64,000 nt of DNA from Selaginella moellendorffii. Its lineage: Eukaryota; Streptophyta; Lycopodiopsida; Selaginellales; Selaginellaceae. The stretch covers positions 1 to 64,000 of the forward strand of contig NW_003314316.1 in NCBI RefSeq assembly GCF_000143415.4. Direction: 5' to 3'. The notes under the pieces are model-generated. The model was not told the DNA's origin, did not search any database, and was given only the letters and a program-made list of their open reading frames with translations. The translations under genes and the position numbers were made by a program. Position 1 is the first letter of the stretch; every line of letters starts with the position of its first letter. Of this stretch, positions 11,860 through 23,184 are shown piece by piece.

Positions 11860-12650
11860 CACTCTCTCTTTCTCTTTATCTCTGGGAGCTTCTTAAAGAC
11901 GAATACCAGGTCTTTATAAGAGAGATGTGAACGAGAGAAGAGAAAGAGAGAAAGGAAGAGGGGCGAGCGCGAAGGAGCAAGCGAATTGATAGTGATATGA
12001 TGCCAGCGAATAAACTCTCATTGGTGGAAATGACCACGTGTTTTATATTTTCTTTTTTGTTATTTTGGGATACTATTCACACTTTAGGTCTTTAATCTTA
12101 GGATGAGCCGAGGTTTTAAAATTTCGCCGCAAAAAGGAGAAAAAAAAAACCACACGTGCGCGACGTTAGACATATATAGCACGTGGGTTTATAAAAAATC
12201 AAAGTGAGAGGTGGAATGATCGATCGGGAGTACTCAATGGTCTGACTTACCATTGTCAACGTCATCCCAAATGCTGAATTCAAAAGTGCCAAGCTTTACA
12301 GGTATAAGGTGAGGAAGCACAAGATTGTACAAGCAATACCATCAACATTGTTAAATTAGTATAATTCAGTTATGGTGTATCTGTAACACGATCTAGCACA
12401 CCTCAAAAGATGTATTAAAAACATAAAAGATTATTACTATCATCTCTAGTTAGTCTCTCCCTACACCTTGATTTCAAAACTGATTATTTTGAGACCAATC
12501 CCTTGCTATGATTTAGTTAAATAGTGCTTGCTTGTCCAAACAAAGATGTGGATGTTGCATTCAAGAACAAGGATGATGACATAGATGATGTTTAGTATTG
12601 GGTGTGTGATGAAATTTGCCACATGCATCGTGCAACTGTCAATATCCTCT
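11860..12650. other. Intergenic, upstream of the dioxygenase
   Basis: Contains a GA/CT-rich stretch just upstream of the dioxygenase start (about 11862-11965), likely 5' UTR or core promoter, then AT-rich sequence with ACACGTGCG and GCACGTGGG E-box-like words near 12150-12185. No gene seen. Confidence 0.4.
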
Positions 12651-12654
12651 ATTT

Positions 12655-13480
12655 TATAGGTGGAAAACATGGCAATGTTGAGTAGTGAAACATGTTCTGA
12701 TTGCAGGGCAAGATTTGAGCGTCATCACATTTGGAACCATAGGACGACTACTGTCACAAGATCTGAAATCTACATAATGGCCTCACTTATTGAATCGATG
12801 AGCAAGTAAAAGATACACACCTGAATAACGGATATGAAACGATGCAAGCTTGGAGTACTGGCCAGTAGCACTATGACTGACAATCTTGTTGTATCTGGAT
12901 CAGAAAGCCCAAAGAAAAGTGTGTTGAACATTTCACAATATTTTACAATGAAAATGACAATCAATCTCGATTTGGCCGGTTGAAAGTCGGCGTGTAGTCA
13001 TGACCAAAGCCTTCCAAAGTGATGCCTTATTCAAGAATTCCTGCTTGGAAAAGCGTACTTAGTTTCAGTACTCTACTGGAAGCAATCATTGTTGGAAATG
13101 CAACAACAATCTTGAGGAACGCCCTTGCTTTCTGTGATTGGAAGTACATCAAGCTTCGCTTGTGGACGATCTCTATGTTTGTAACAAAGTGGGAGTCTTG
13201 CTATTCCTGTTCGTGCTTTCTTGTCTGTAAAGCAAGGGTCAAACCTAGAGGTGGTCAATCAAAACACCCTGTAAAAGATTGAAAAAACAAAGACTGACCT
13301 TACTGCGTCACACCAAACATCCTCAAAATTGCAGCAGGGCCAGGTTTTCCTGGCACCCACTCGCTTTCGCCAATCACATAGTCAATCTCGAGTTGCTGAA
13401 AAACTGACAAAAAATCAAGGTGGCGCTTATGCTCGTGTCCTCCAAGAACACAGTTCTCCATAACCCTAAAAACTCCATTT
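12655..13480 (-). pseudogene. POLD1: Decayed POLD1 5'-exon fragments (copy C)
   Basis: The minus strand carries remnants of POLD1 exons 2 to 7: [29 protein letters not shown] (out of frame), and the block around the MTLKSC-encoding exon. It has frameshifts and lacks most exon sequence, and is independent of copies A and B in its breakpoints. Confidence 0.75.
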
Positions 13481-13494
13481 TCCCGCCGAAGATC

Positions 13495-13598
13495 ACTGAA
13501 TCGTGTTGAGGCCGAGCTGCTGCTCTTGATCTGATCCAAGAACACATTGAGCGGACGATCGTTAGGGTGCATATCGCGCTACCATTCATCGTCCACGA
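13495..13598 (-). pseudogene. APC13: Decayed APC13 fragment (copy C)
   Basis: The minus strand has LDIVDDEW then a stop, then the start of exon 3 with part of the preceding intron (GTGTTCTTGGATCAG) kept. That shows the copy came from genomic DNA rather than from spliced mRNA. Confidence 0.65.
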
Positions 13599-13599
13599 T

Positions 13600-13869
13600 G
13601 TCCAGCGGCAAGCCCTACCGAAGAGCCTGGCGCCAAGAATCGTGAGGGAGATCTCGCTCAATTCGATCGCGCCAATGTTTCTGTATCAGTGTCTTCTTGC
13701 TGGAAAATGTACCACATCAGCTACAAGCGCCCGGGAATTCTACGAGGCTCTGGAGTGCGGTGAGATCACCACGGTCCTACCGATCGAGAAGGTTATGGAG
13801 CTCCAGGAGAATGTAAGGCACTGCTCGATCGAGCTCCACTGCGTGGCAATATGGCATAAAAATACTTAG
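13600..13869 (+). pseudogene. COX5C: Decayed COX5C copy (copy C)
   Basis: The plus strand has IVREISLNSIA, SCWKMYHISYK and REFYEALECGEITTV, then VMELQENV. It has lost the KKVEEVPIEK stretch by deletion and is frame-shifted at the old intron. Confidence 0.75.
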
Positions 13870-14270
13870 AAAATATAATATCTGGAATTTCCATTTTGTC
13901 TATATATAATGTAATTACCTTCAAACTTCTGAGCATATGCTATCTACAATTAAGCTTTATTATTGAGTTTTCTTGATGATATGGTTAATCTTATGACTTT
14001 AACTTTTAATGATCTTGGTTTATAAGATCCTTCAATTTTGTCTGATTCAACAATTTTTCAATTATAAATGGAAAAGCTACAATAAAATTAGCAAAATTTA
14101 ATCTTAATAAAAATAATTACGAATAAATTAGTAAAAAAAATAGAACTATATCATCAATGCAATTAGAAGAATTTTAGATGATCATATCATAATCACCTAT
14201 ATGTGAAGTAATTCTATTTTCTTTGGGCAATTTATATCGTCTTCAAACAGAAAAAAATATTCTTCTATTA
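13870..14270. other. AT-rich intergenic, no gene seen
   Basis: AT-rich stretch between copy C and the SRAP fragment. No coding or RNA feature is recognised. Confidence 0.5.
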
Positions 14271-14273
14271 GAA

Positions 14274-14590
14274 TCATTCCAATCGCTCGGTCAAAATGGT
14301 GAAAGTGAAGAGCGTGTCTCCTGATAGAGCACATAAGCACACCCACGAGTTTGATGGAAATTTCATTACCTTCGGCATCTTGCCAAGAGTCGTAGAGGCA
14401 GGCGAATACAAGAGGGCGCTCGTCCTGGAAGTAGATATAATATGGTTGCTTCTTGCTTCCATCTTTCTTCCACTCGTAAAATCTGCAAAAGCGAAGTCGT
14501 GTGTGCAGTAGAAGATATGATATGCTTGTTTTGGTACCCTTCGACGCTCACGAGGCACCGTTTCGCTGGAAGAAGGAAACTTAAACTTAA
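14274..14590 (-). pseudogene. SRAP-domain (HMCES/DUF159) fragment, three exons
   Basis: On the minus strand three short exon-like blocks join in phase: RCLVSVEG, then FYEWKKDGSKKQPYYIYF and RPLVFACLYDSWQDAE, then GDTLFTFTILTERL, with plausible GT..AG introns between them. This is the core of the SRAP domain, which crosslinks to abasic sites in single-stranded DNA. The catalytic Cys2, the N-terminal third and the C-terminal His region are not present in flanking DNA, so it is a partial, presumably non-functional copy. The blocks themselves are intact, so it may be recent. Confidence 0.7.
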
Positions 14591-14732
14591 TTTATTTTTT
14601 TAGAATGGATCATTATCTCTAGTTTATTTTGTAATATTTCGAAAAGGAGCCAGCACCAAAAAGGAAAGAACCCTAAATTACAGCAATAATAATTCTTAAA
14701 AGATAGTGATCAGACTGAGGGAAATGAACTGA

Positions 14733-16571
14733 ATGTCTCAAGGGTGCCTGCGCCACCATCTTTCTATAACCCAATCCAAGCATCCAGATTCTTCTCAGCC
14801 AGACAGAGATACTTTTGTTTCAAACAAACTGATCGAGATGTATGGGAAATGTAAATCACCAGAGCAAGCACGCCGGATATTCGACAGCATTACTGTCAAG
14901 GACATGTTCTCATGGAATCTAATGCTGTCAGTGTATTTCAGAAATGACTGCCTTAAAGAAGGAAAAGAGCTTTTTGACAAGATGCCCGGGAGGGATTCCG
15001 TGTCATGGAACACCATGCTGGCGGCCTACAGTGACGAAGGTGATGTGGAAACCACAAAGAAGATGTTCCTCCAAATCCCTAAGCCGGATGTGGTATCATG
15101 GAACTCTCTCTTGTCGGCATATGCCCAAAGCGGGTATCTCCAATATGCGGCGTCAACTTTTGAGAGCATGCCCCAAAGGGACGTGATTTCGTGGAGCTCT
15201 TTGTTGGCGGGGTATGCACAACATGGGTCTTTGGCTAGAGCGGTCCAGATCTTTCACGAAATTCCGGAACGGAATCTCGTGGCGTGGACGGCCCTGATTT
15301 CCGTGTACGCCCAGCACGGGCATCTGGAGGAGGCAAAGCGGGTTTTCTGCGAGATGCCACAGCGCAACCTGGTGACGTGGACGTCTATGCTTGTAGCTTT
15401 CTCAGGAAACGGGCAGCTGGAGGAATGTGAGAAGATATTTCACTCCATGCCGCAGTGGGACGTGGTTTCCTGGAACTCGCTACTGTCGGCATATGCCCAG
15501 AATGGGCATCTTGGATACGCTTTGGGTATCTTTGCCACGATGCCTTTTCGGGACGTGGTGACGTGGAACGCTATGCTGAATGCTCACACTAGAGCCGGGC
15601 AAGCGGAGACAACCAAGAAAATCTTTGACTCTATGCCAGTCAGGAACCTTCTGTCGTGGAATCTGGTGCTGTCGGTGACTGCCCAGCAAGGGGATCTGGA
15701 AGATGTAAAAAATATCTTCAATGAGATGCCTCAAAAAGATCTTGTAGCTTGGAATGCTATGATATCAGCCCTGCTACAAAGGTGGCGGCTGGAGGAAGCC
15801 AAATCCTTGTTTGAGAGAATGCCGCAGCCCAACCTCGTTTCGTGGAACGCTATGCTTGCCGCTTATGCCCAACACGGGCATATCCGCGAGGCGGAGTGCA
15901 CTTATAGCCAGATGCCCGAGAGAGATTTAGTGTCCTGGACTTCGATGCTTGCTGCCTATGCTCAACACGGGCATCTCTGTCATTGTTGGGAAATATTTGG
16001 TAGCATCCCTGAGCGGGATCTTCTATGCTGGAACACGATGATCTTTGCTTACTCTCACAATGGCCATCTCCACCGAGCTAGAGCACTCTATGATCGTTTG
16101 CCCGAGTGGGATTCGGGCTCGTGGAGCTCACTCGTCGCCGCTTACGCTGAGAACAGGCACTGGGACGAGGCATTTAGTCTCTTCTTCGTTGGGAACCTTG
16201 TGGATCTGCCAGACGAGAGATGCTTGGCCGCTGTTTTGGTTGCTTGTACTCATGCAGGGACTGTTTTCTCTGCCAGGAGCTGCTTTGTTTCGATGAGTTT
16301 TGACCATGGGCAAGAGCCGACGAGGCAGCACTTGGTTTGCATGGTTGATCTCTTGGCGAGAGCTGGTTACCTCAGAGATGCGGAGGATTTGATCCAGAGC
16401 ATGCCTTATGTTCCAGACGTATTCGAGTGGACATGCCTTCTTGGTGCTTGTAGAAGTTACAAGGACTTCAAGTATGGAGCTAATGCTGCTTCTCGTGTTG
16501 TGGCACTCGAGCCTAGAAACGCGGCTGCTTATGTATTGCTTGCTAATGTAGCCTCTCCGCAAAAAAGTTAA
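14733..16571 (+). CDS. PLS-type pentatricopeptide repeat protein, PPR gene 1
   Basis: Encodes 612 aa in one exon. After a short N-terminus with LIEMYGKCKSPEQARRIF there are about fifteen tandem repeats of about 31 residues of the form DVVSWNSLLSAYAQ...A..F..MP, the short S-type-rich arrangement common in Selaginella. The tail has VFEWTCLLGACRS and NAAAYVLLANV, the beginning of an E1-like motif, then stops. No E2, E+ or DYW deaminase domain follows. PPR proteins of this class bind organellar RNA; PLS members usually specify C-to-U editing sites in mitochondria or plastids, here presumably with a DYW domain supplied by another protein. No clear transit peptide is visible. The ATG at 14733 is the first in frame. 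Confidence 0.93.
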   Translation: MSQGCLRHHLSITQSKHPDSSQPDRDTFVSNKLIEMYGKCKSPEQARRIFDSITVKDMFSWNLMLSVYFRNDCLKEGKELFDKMPGRDSVSWNTMLAAYSDEGDVETTKKMFLQIPKPDVVSWNSLLSAYAQSGYLQYAASTFESMPQRDVISWSSLLAGYAQHGSLARAVQIFHEIPERNLVAWTALISVYAQHGHLEEAKRVFCEMPQRNLVTWTSMLVAFSGNGQLEECEKIFHSMPQWDVVSWNSLLSAYAQNGHLGYALGIFATMPFRDVVTWNAMLNAHTRAGQAETTKKIFDSMPVRNLLSWNLVLSVTAQQGDLEDVKNIFNEMPQKDLVAWNAMISALLQRWRLEEAKSLFERMPQPNLVSWNAMLAAYAQHGHIREAECTYSQMPERDLVSWTSMLAAYAQHGHLCHCWEIFGSIPERDLLCWNTMIFAYSHNGHLHRARALYDRLPEWDSGSWSSLVAAYAENRHWDEAFSLFFVGNLVDLPDERCLAAVLVACTHAGTVFSARSCFVSMSFDHGQEPTRQHLVCMVDLLARAGYLRDAEDLIQSMPYVPDVFEWTCLLGACRSYKDFKYGANAASRVVALEPRNAAAYVLLANVASPQKS

Positions 16572-16915
16572 ATAAGTTAACAATGTTTTCTTTTATGTTT
16601 TGTGTAGTATCACTAAACTAAACAGCTTTTAGATATTCCACTTTTTCTTACGAGCTGAGTTTTGTAAGGCTGCCAAAGCACAGCTTTTCTTGTCTGGATG
16701 TTTCAAAATTGAGTGGCCTCTACAGCTTCCATCTTTCCAGGATTAAAGCTTTCGCTTCACATAAATTTCAAGCACCATCACCACCCACCACCAGCACGAC
16801 AGGGACCTCTTTATTCCGATGTGACGAAGAAGAATTTAAGCCTGGAAAGATGATCGCTTTGCGAGACTGCGAGCTTTTTACATATTGTAGACTTGGAGAT
16901 GAGAACGATTCAGGA
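16572..16915. other. Short intergenic between convergent genes
   Basis: The 3' sides of PPR gene 1 and the NIPA-type gene face each other here. There is no separate gene. Confidence 0.5.
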
Positions 16916-18492
16916 TCACGGGGATCTGTAGGAGTGGGAGTCTTGCCGGCGGAGAGGGATTTGCTCTGACATTTCTTCGTCATCTGGTCGTTTGACAGAG
17001 GGAAATCCATTGTAAATGGCTGCAAGACAAACCTGGATAAGGAAAAAAAACCAGAGATCCAGTCGTCATACCTCCCTTGAACGAAGGTAGCGCTGGAACT
17101 GGTTCGCAGTGATCCTTTGTGACGTGGAGCAAGTATGTTCCAGCGAGAATGGTGACGAAGCCGCAAAGCTCAGTGACGACTTGCGCAGGAGTTTGTCTGT
17201 CCCAGTCCTGGACAAACCAAATAAGTATAAAAAATGGTGGTTCCTTGGCGAAGTAGTAAACAGAAAGAACGAACCTTGAACATGATGACGCTAGCTACGA
17301 TTGTCAAGGAGGTAAACATGACATAGTAAATGGGAGATACAACTGCAGTATTAAAAGTATCTAACGCCTGCAAGGAAAACCTTGTATGAGCAACGGCAAA
17401 GAAACAAGGAAAGAAATGAAAATGACCGAGTTACCCTGTTCAGATAATTCATCTGTGTTATGACACAGGTCGCAAGCACCATTGCGAACACCCATGTCTG
17501 TGGATACATTAATTGATTGATACCTTCGAATGTCAGTTTGAGGGCAATCCCGAGAGCCTTGGCACTCATCACCTGATAGAATCAATCCATGAGGACCAAA
17601 GCAAACTTGTTGTCATCCAAAGCGCTTACCGACAGTGATCCCATAAACGAACAGATACCAATGTAGACCAGTATCTGCGTGTGCCCATACTGAGGTACGT
17701 AGAGGAAAATAAGAATCAACACCACGGCTACGACAGAGGTCGCATACAGCAAAAACGCTGGAGAAAGAAACAAAAAACTAATGAATCAAAGGCCTAGAAA
17801 GGAGGGAAAGATTTACCAGGCTCGCTCGCTAGATCCCAAACTTGCTTCACCGATTCAATATCACGTTCCCCAGGAGCATGCAAGACAATAGTCGTAGAAC
17901 CCACGACACAAAGAGCACAGCCGAGCATTCCCAGAACATGTAGCTTCTCCTTAAGAATGACATGCGCCAATGCTGCACTGTAAAAAAACAGCCTCAAACT
18001 GTAAGAAATCCATCTTCACGCTTTATCCTCCACTCACCTTACTATAATACTCAAAGCTCCTAAAGGCGTGACAAGTATCGCAGGAGCAAACGCATACGCT
18101 GCAAAGTTTGCAACCTCGCCAAATATCACTGCTCAAAGAAGTGAGCAAACTTTGTTATTTCGCATTTTCATCCTGGACAAACTAGCTTACTTGTGATCAT
18201 GCCTGCCCACCAAAGCGGTTCATACAGATAGGAGTAGCCCCCAACACCTACAAAAACACGAAAAAGCTGTGACTAGAGCACGACATTGCAACAAAAAAAA
18301 AAAAAAAAAAAAGAATTTAAAACCATGCCTACCAGCACGAACTCCAGATGCACCAGCTCTCTTAAGCCCTTTCTTCTTGATGATAAAACTCGCTCCAATG
18401 AAGAGGCTGGATGAGAGAGCCAACACCAGTCCCTTGTGATTATCCGTCGTGACGGCCATTGCTGGATCCTGCGCAGCAGTAGCCTGTGCCAT
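16916..18492 (-). CDS. NIPA: NIPA-type magnesium transporter (DUF803), multi-exon
   Basis: A multi-pass membrane protein of the NIPA/DUF803 family, related to drug/metabolite transporters and linked to Mg2+ transport. Starting from ATG 18492, about eight exons read [20 protein letters not shown] (TM1), then [17 protein letters not shown], the TM block with [83 protein letters not shown] and [19 protein letters not shown]. The last exon gives a cytosolic tail [12 protein letters not shown] and a stop at 16916-16918. Introns are about 60-110 bp. The poly-A tract at 18296-18313 lies in an intron. The start codon is 415 bp from that of WDR19, head-to-head. Confidence 0.9.
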
Positions 18493-18907
18493 CGAAAATC
18501 CGCGACCCTGCGCTACAAATCACTGATCCCTGAGCTGGGAGAAGGCCTTGCGCATCCAATCCGGCTCAAAATCTCGCAGCTGACATACATTCTCGGCGTG
18601 CGCCACACCTTCCCGAGAATTAGGTCGACCGCCTACCAGTGCTCCATTTCCCAGCGCCTCGCGGGATCGACGAATTCCTGCCGGTGGCGAGCTAGGGCTC
18701 TTGACAAGGACGTGGAAGCCGAGCGAAGATAGAGAGAAAACTTGGATCAGACCCTTTCGCTGTCCCTAAAATGTGTTCTTGCGAATATGCCCTGAGTTGA
18801 ATTATTTTAACGTTTTGAGACGCCAGTTTTGCCCTAGCTCTAGCTCGCCCAGCGATGGAGCGATCGATTGTGGCGCTGGTGGCTCGCGGCGGTGGCGTGT
18901 GACGAGA
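18493..18907. promoter_or_regulatory. Shared 5' region of NIPA and WDR19
   Basis: A 415-bp interval between two divergent start codons. It must hold both 5' UTRs and probably a bidirectional promoter. I see no WD40-coding sequence here, which matters for the truncated WDR19. No specific element is called. Confidence 0.45.
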
Positions 18908-21900
18908 ATGGAGGTGTGTTTCTTGCTCTTCCTGCCCTAGGTATTGATCGATCGCGCAGGTGAGGAACGAGAAATATAGCGCTTGCTTGCGCCGGGGCAA
19001 GATTACGGTCGTGCGCCTCCAACAGGGCAAGGATCGCAAGCTCCATTGGACGTTTCCGAGCGGCGGGGGCGCCAGCGATGCCAGCTGCGTGGAGATCGCG
19101 CTTGATTTCTTGATCTATGGGACAAAGAATGGGGATATCGTGCATTATCTTCTTGAAGAAGATGCCCCGCTGCTTTCAACGACGTTTCATCACTCGCAAG
19201 GCATCAAAAGGTTGGGATTCTTGTCTTGCTGCTGAAAATGGTCTTTAGATCTTTTTTTGTCCATCTCTCTATTTTCTCTGATTCTTTTTCCTGCGTGTAG
19301 GCTGTGGGTTAATGTCATTGGGACACGAGTGATACTTGAGGACGAAATGGAGCATCTCTTTGTCTACAATCCTGTTTCGCAAGAGGTTCTTATCGTTTTC
19401 TGGTGGCTTTGACGGGATGAGTAAAACTTGCAGACATCCTTGATAAGCGAGACTGACAATCCGGACAACGTGCTGTGGGATTCCGATGATTCGAATGTAG
19501 TGGTGATTTCTAAAGGCCATGAAGACATGGTTTTTATCTATTCCAGTGCGAGTGTCTCACCGAAGCTTATGTTCGTAGGCTTGTCAACGACAAGGCCTGT
19601 TGGATTTGTTCCTTTGGCACTCCAGAACGGAGTTTTGACGAGCCAGGTAACTGCATGTTTGTTCATCGAGGTTTCTTATTCCTGAGTTGTGTAGCAGGGG
19701 AGTGCTCCTGTAGAAGAAGTAATTCTTGAAACACACAAGTGGATCAAGGTGAAGACGCCTACCAACTAATGACTTCCTGTTTTAAAAATGTCTGCAGGGG
19801 CGAGTTGAAAGCCAAGCTGAGAGAAGGATGAGATTTGATCAAAACATTGCTCTGTTCCATTTCAAGGAGGCGTGGAATGATGCGATTGTTTTAAATGAGA
19901 AAGAGGTACTGCTCTGTTGCTGAATGCTCCATGACGGTGTATGTCAGGTGTGGGACGCTTTAGCGAAACAGGCGCTGGAGCAGATGGATCTGGATTTAGC
20001 TTTAAAAGCTTGCCAGCAAGCAAAGGACGTGAAGATGCAAATGCTTTTACGTCCTTTGGAACACATTGAAGATAAATATTTATTCGCTGGTCATGTAATG
20101 ACAATATTTGGAGAGCATGATACAGCACAGGTACAGAGTGTGTCCAGCGAATTCTAGTGAGCGCGCAAATCCAATTAAACTTTGACAGGATTATTTTTTG
20201 AAATCTATACATCCGCAATCTGCAGTGGATCTACGAATGAGCCTACAACAATGGGATCGGGTAAGGAAGCCTGATCTTTGATCTCATCGTCCTTTTCTTT
20301 TAGGCGTTGCCACTAGCTGTTCAACTGGATTCGCCTTCAATCCATGATATAAAGTGGCACTATGCTAAGTGGCTTGAACGGAAAGGCGAATATCGTCAAT
20401 CAGTAATGCATTATCAAGATACTCTGAAAGTGTGCCTTCCCGACACACCTCGTTACTCTCAAGCAAAGGTGTAGTCTTTGATGATATTTTATCTCGTCCG
20501 TCAACCTGTCTTGTTCAGGCCGGCCTAGCACGGGCACTTATTCACGTTGGTGACATTTGGAAGGGAAAGCAGTTGGCAATAGAGTGCAATGATACGCGCC
20601 TTTTTGGCGAATGCGCAAAGATTCTCGAAGGCTTGAACTTATTACAGGTATTTCTTCTGCTATTATCTCCCGGTCAGTTTCACTATCTGATGTCGCTAGG
20701 ATGCTGCAGAACTATATGAGATGGGTAAACAACCTCAGAAGGCCACAAGGCTATACATTGCAGCCAGAAACTACTCAAAGGCTTGCTTGCTTTTGAGGGA
20801 GCTAGATAGCTTAATGTTTTACAACGAAGTAAGCTGAAGCAACACAAGAAGTTCACTACTTACATTGGTATGGCTAGTATGGGAGAGCTATGGAGGGGGA
20901 ACGAAAATATTCTGATGCATCAGCTGCATATGAAGCGGGAGAGGTGAGCATATTCGAATTACAGTGCATGTTTAACGCTTGCTCTTACTCGCAGGATTTT
21001 GAAAACGTAGTTCGGCTGGAATTAGGACCACTAAATAACCCCTCGAGAGCTTATTCTGTGGTGTATGAGGTAATCTTTCATCGAACTTGAGTTCTCCGAC
21101 TATAAGATTTACACAGACTAAGTCCATTTCCGGAGCATTTCTAGCTGCGAAGTTCTGCAAGGGAAATGGAGATTACGATCGAGCTATTGAATTTTTTATC
21201 ATGGCAAAAAGGTAATATATTATTCTTTGGGGGCATCTTTCTGCAGTATCAGCTTAATCCGGACAGTAGAAGGGACGAAGCTCGGGAGCTGGCTCAACTT
21301 CATGGTAAAATGGATGTATACACCGGACTCGTGGTCGATATAGCGTCAACTGAAGAACGTTTGACACTTGCCAAGTTAAGCTTCAATTTCCATGTTATTT
21401 CTGATCTGTGAACTTCCTTTATCCGATGGTCAGGTACTACGAATCCACGGGAAACTACACACAAGCTGGCTTACTGTTCGAACGTTGCAATGAAACAAAG
21501 AAAGCTCTTAACTTGTACCTTCAATGGGGTTCGCCTGAAGGAATTGATCAGGTAATGAGGATTATTTTAATGTATCAAGGTTAAAGCTCTTTGCTTCAGG
21601 CCATAGCAATGGTTGGGCGTCTTAAATCCGAGGAACTTATCTCGCAATTGTTTGATTTCCTGACGGATGCCACAAGAGCGGAAAAAACACAGAAACATTT
21701 GCAGCGCTTGCACACGGTCCTTGGGCATTACGAGCAGGCCACAAAAGCTGCCAGATTGATTGCTGACCAAGAGAGGGTGAGTAGAAGTGAGCTGTGAATA
21801 GTCATGTCTCTGATCATTGTTATCGTAAAAAAGGAAGCAGGCAATTATAGGAGCGGGCATCAACTTCTACTGGATTACTGTAGAACACTTCAAGATCACG

Positions 21901-22707
21901 GAAAGCAAGTGCCTAGTGAACTCCTTAGACAACTCATGCTTCTTCATTCCTACATTCTTGTAAAAACGTTAATCCGTCTTGAAAATCACAGGTTTGGCCC
22001 TGCTTAACTTTTTCCTTAATTCATTTGTTTCGTGATACATTGTTTGCTCTTCAGATTAAGTGCTCGCATGCTCATCCGCATAGTGAAAAACATTTCGATG
22101 TTTCCTGCTCACGTAGTTCAGATTCTCACATCGGCCGTTATCGAGTGTCAACGTTCAGGCCTGAAAAAATCCGCTTTCGATTATGCTTCCATGCTAATGA
22201 ATCCGGAGTACAGGTATTATTTGCTTTTGTTTTGGGAATCACGTGATTGACTTTCGATTCAGGCAGATGATTGCTCCTGCGTACAAACGAAAGATCGAAA
22301 AAATAGTACGCAAGCCGGAAAAGGTTGAAGACGAGGAGCCTCTGTCTCCATGCCCCGTGTGTTCGCTACCTATACCAGAAACGCAACTTGACTGTCCGGC
22401 TTGTGGAAGCAACATCCCTGTGAGTGCTGGCGTTTTGGAATTTTTGCCTCAATCCCTCTGTCTGTGCAGTTTTGTATAGTTTCTGGTCGGCATATGGTGT
22501 TGGAAGATTGGACAACATGCCCCAGCTGCAAGTTCCCCGCTCTCATGTCTGAGTTCTTAAAGGTCATATCCAAACATTATGATTCAAACACAGGTGTAGT
22601 AACTTCTTTAACTACAGATGCTGGAAGTAGAGAAGACATGTCCTATGTGCAGTCAACCCGTTGCTGAAGAGGACCTGGTGCTTGTAAATCCGGATTTGAA
22701 GAAGTGA
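18908..22707 (+). CDS. WDR19: WDR19/IFT144 (IFT-A subunit), lacking the N-terminal WD40 part
   Basis: Encodes the C-terminal two-thirds of the IFT-A core subunit that carries retrograde intraflagellar transport in cilia; in a seedless plant this means the sperm flagella. About twenty small exons read in family order: [44 protein letters not shown]-like TPR block, [87 protein letters not shown]. The C-terminus has paired zinc-binding CPVC/CPAC, CPSC and CPMC motifs and ends VNPDLKK. A short first exon (Met-Glu, ATG 18908) joins at 18960. In animal and algal proteins about 450 residues of WD40 propeller precede this part. They are absent, with the NIPA gene starting 415 bp upstream. It could be a truncated but expressed gene or a 5'-deleted pseudogene with intact exons. 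Confidence 0.85.
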
Positions 22708-22754
22708 TGCCGATGCTGGAAGCAGCATCGAGGCTAGCGCAAGATAACAGTAAC

Positions 22755-22990
22755 GAACAGTAGCAGGAAGGGATGGCGATCTTAAACTTCCCAAGCAGAT
22801 GTTTGACGGGCTCCAGGATCCCAATGAAACGCTATGATCAGCGCGTACATGAAGCACGGATCTCAAAGATGCGAGAGACCTCTTTTGTCGTGCCATCACT
22901 TGGACAACGATGGTCATGAGCTGGATATATCCATCAAGCTCGTGGCCTAGCTAGCACAGGGGCCTCGAAAAGCTCCCAACTTGAAGACAA
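22755..22990 (+). pseudogene. PPR gene 2 fragment downstream of WDR19
   Basis: Clear nucleotide similarity to 25290-25520 inside PPR gene 2, for example GCAGATGTTTGACGGGCTCC and GCCATCACTTGGACAACGAT, with deletions that destroy the frame. It sits where a PPR gene would be expected if WDR19 and PPR gene 2 were once neighbours. Confidence 0.8.
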
Positions 22991-23184
22991 GAAGCTCTTC
23001 GTCAAGATGCCGCTCGTTTAGAAATAGTGGGGCTAAGGCGTCCCAGAAATGTGGCAATAATGCATATTATTTGCTATATTATTCGCACCACCTTTTTCTC
23101 TTTCTGTGACTCTTCATAGTGTACAAACCCACGCTCGTCAACGCATACTAAGGATTTTAAGGTATCTGAAAGTACACATATTTT

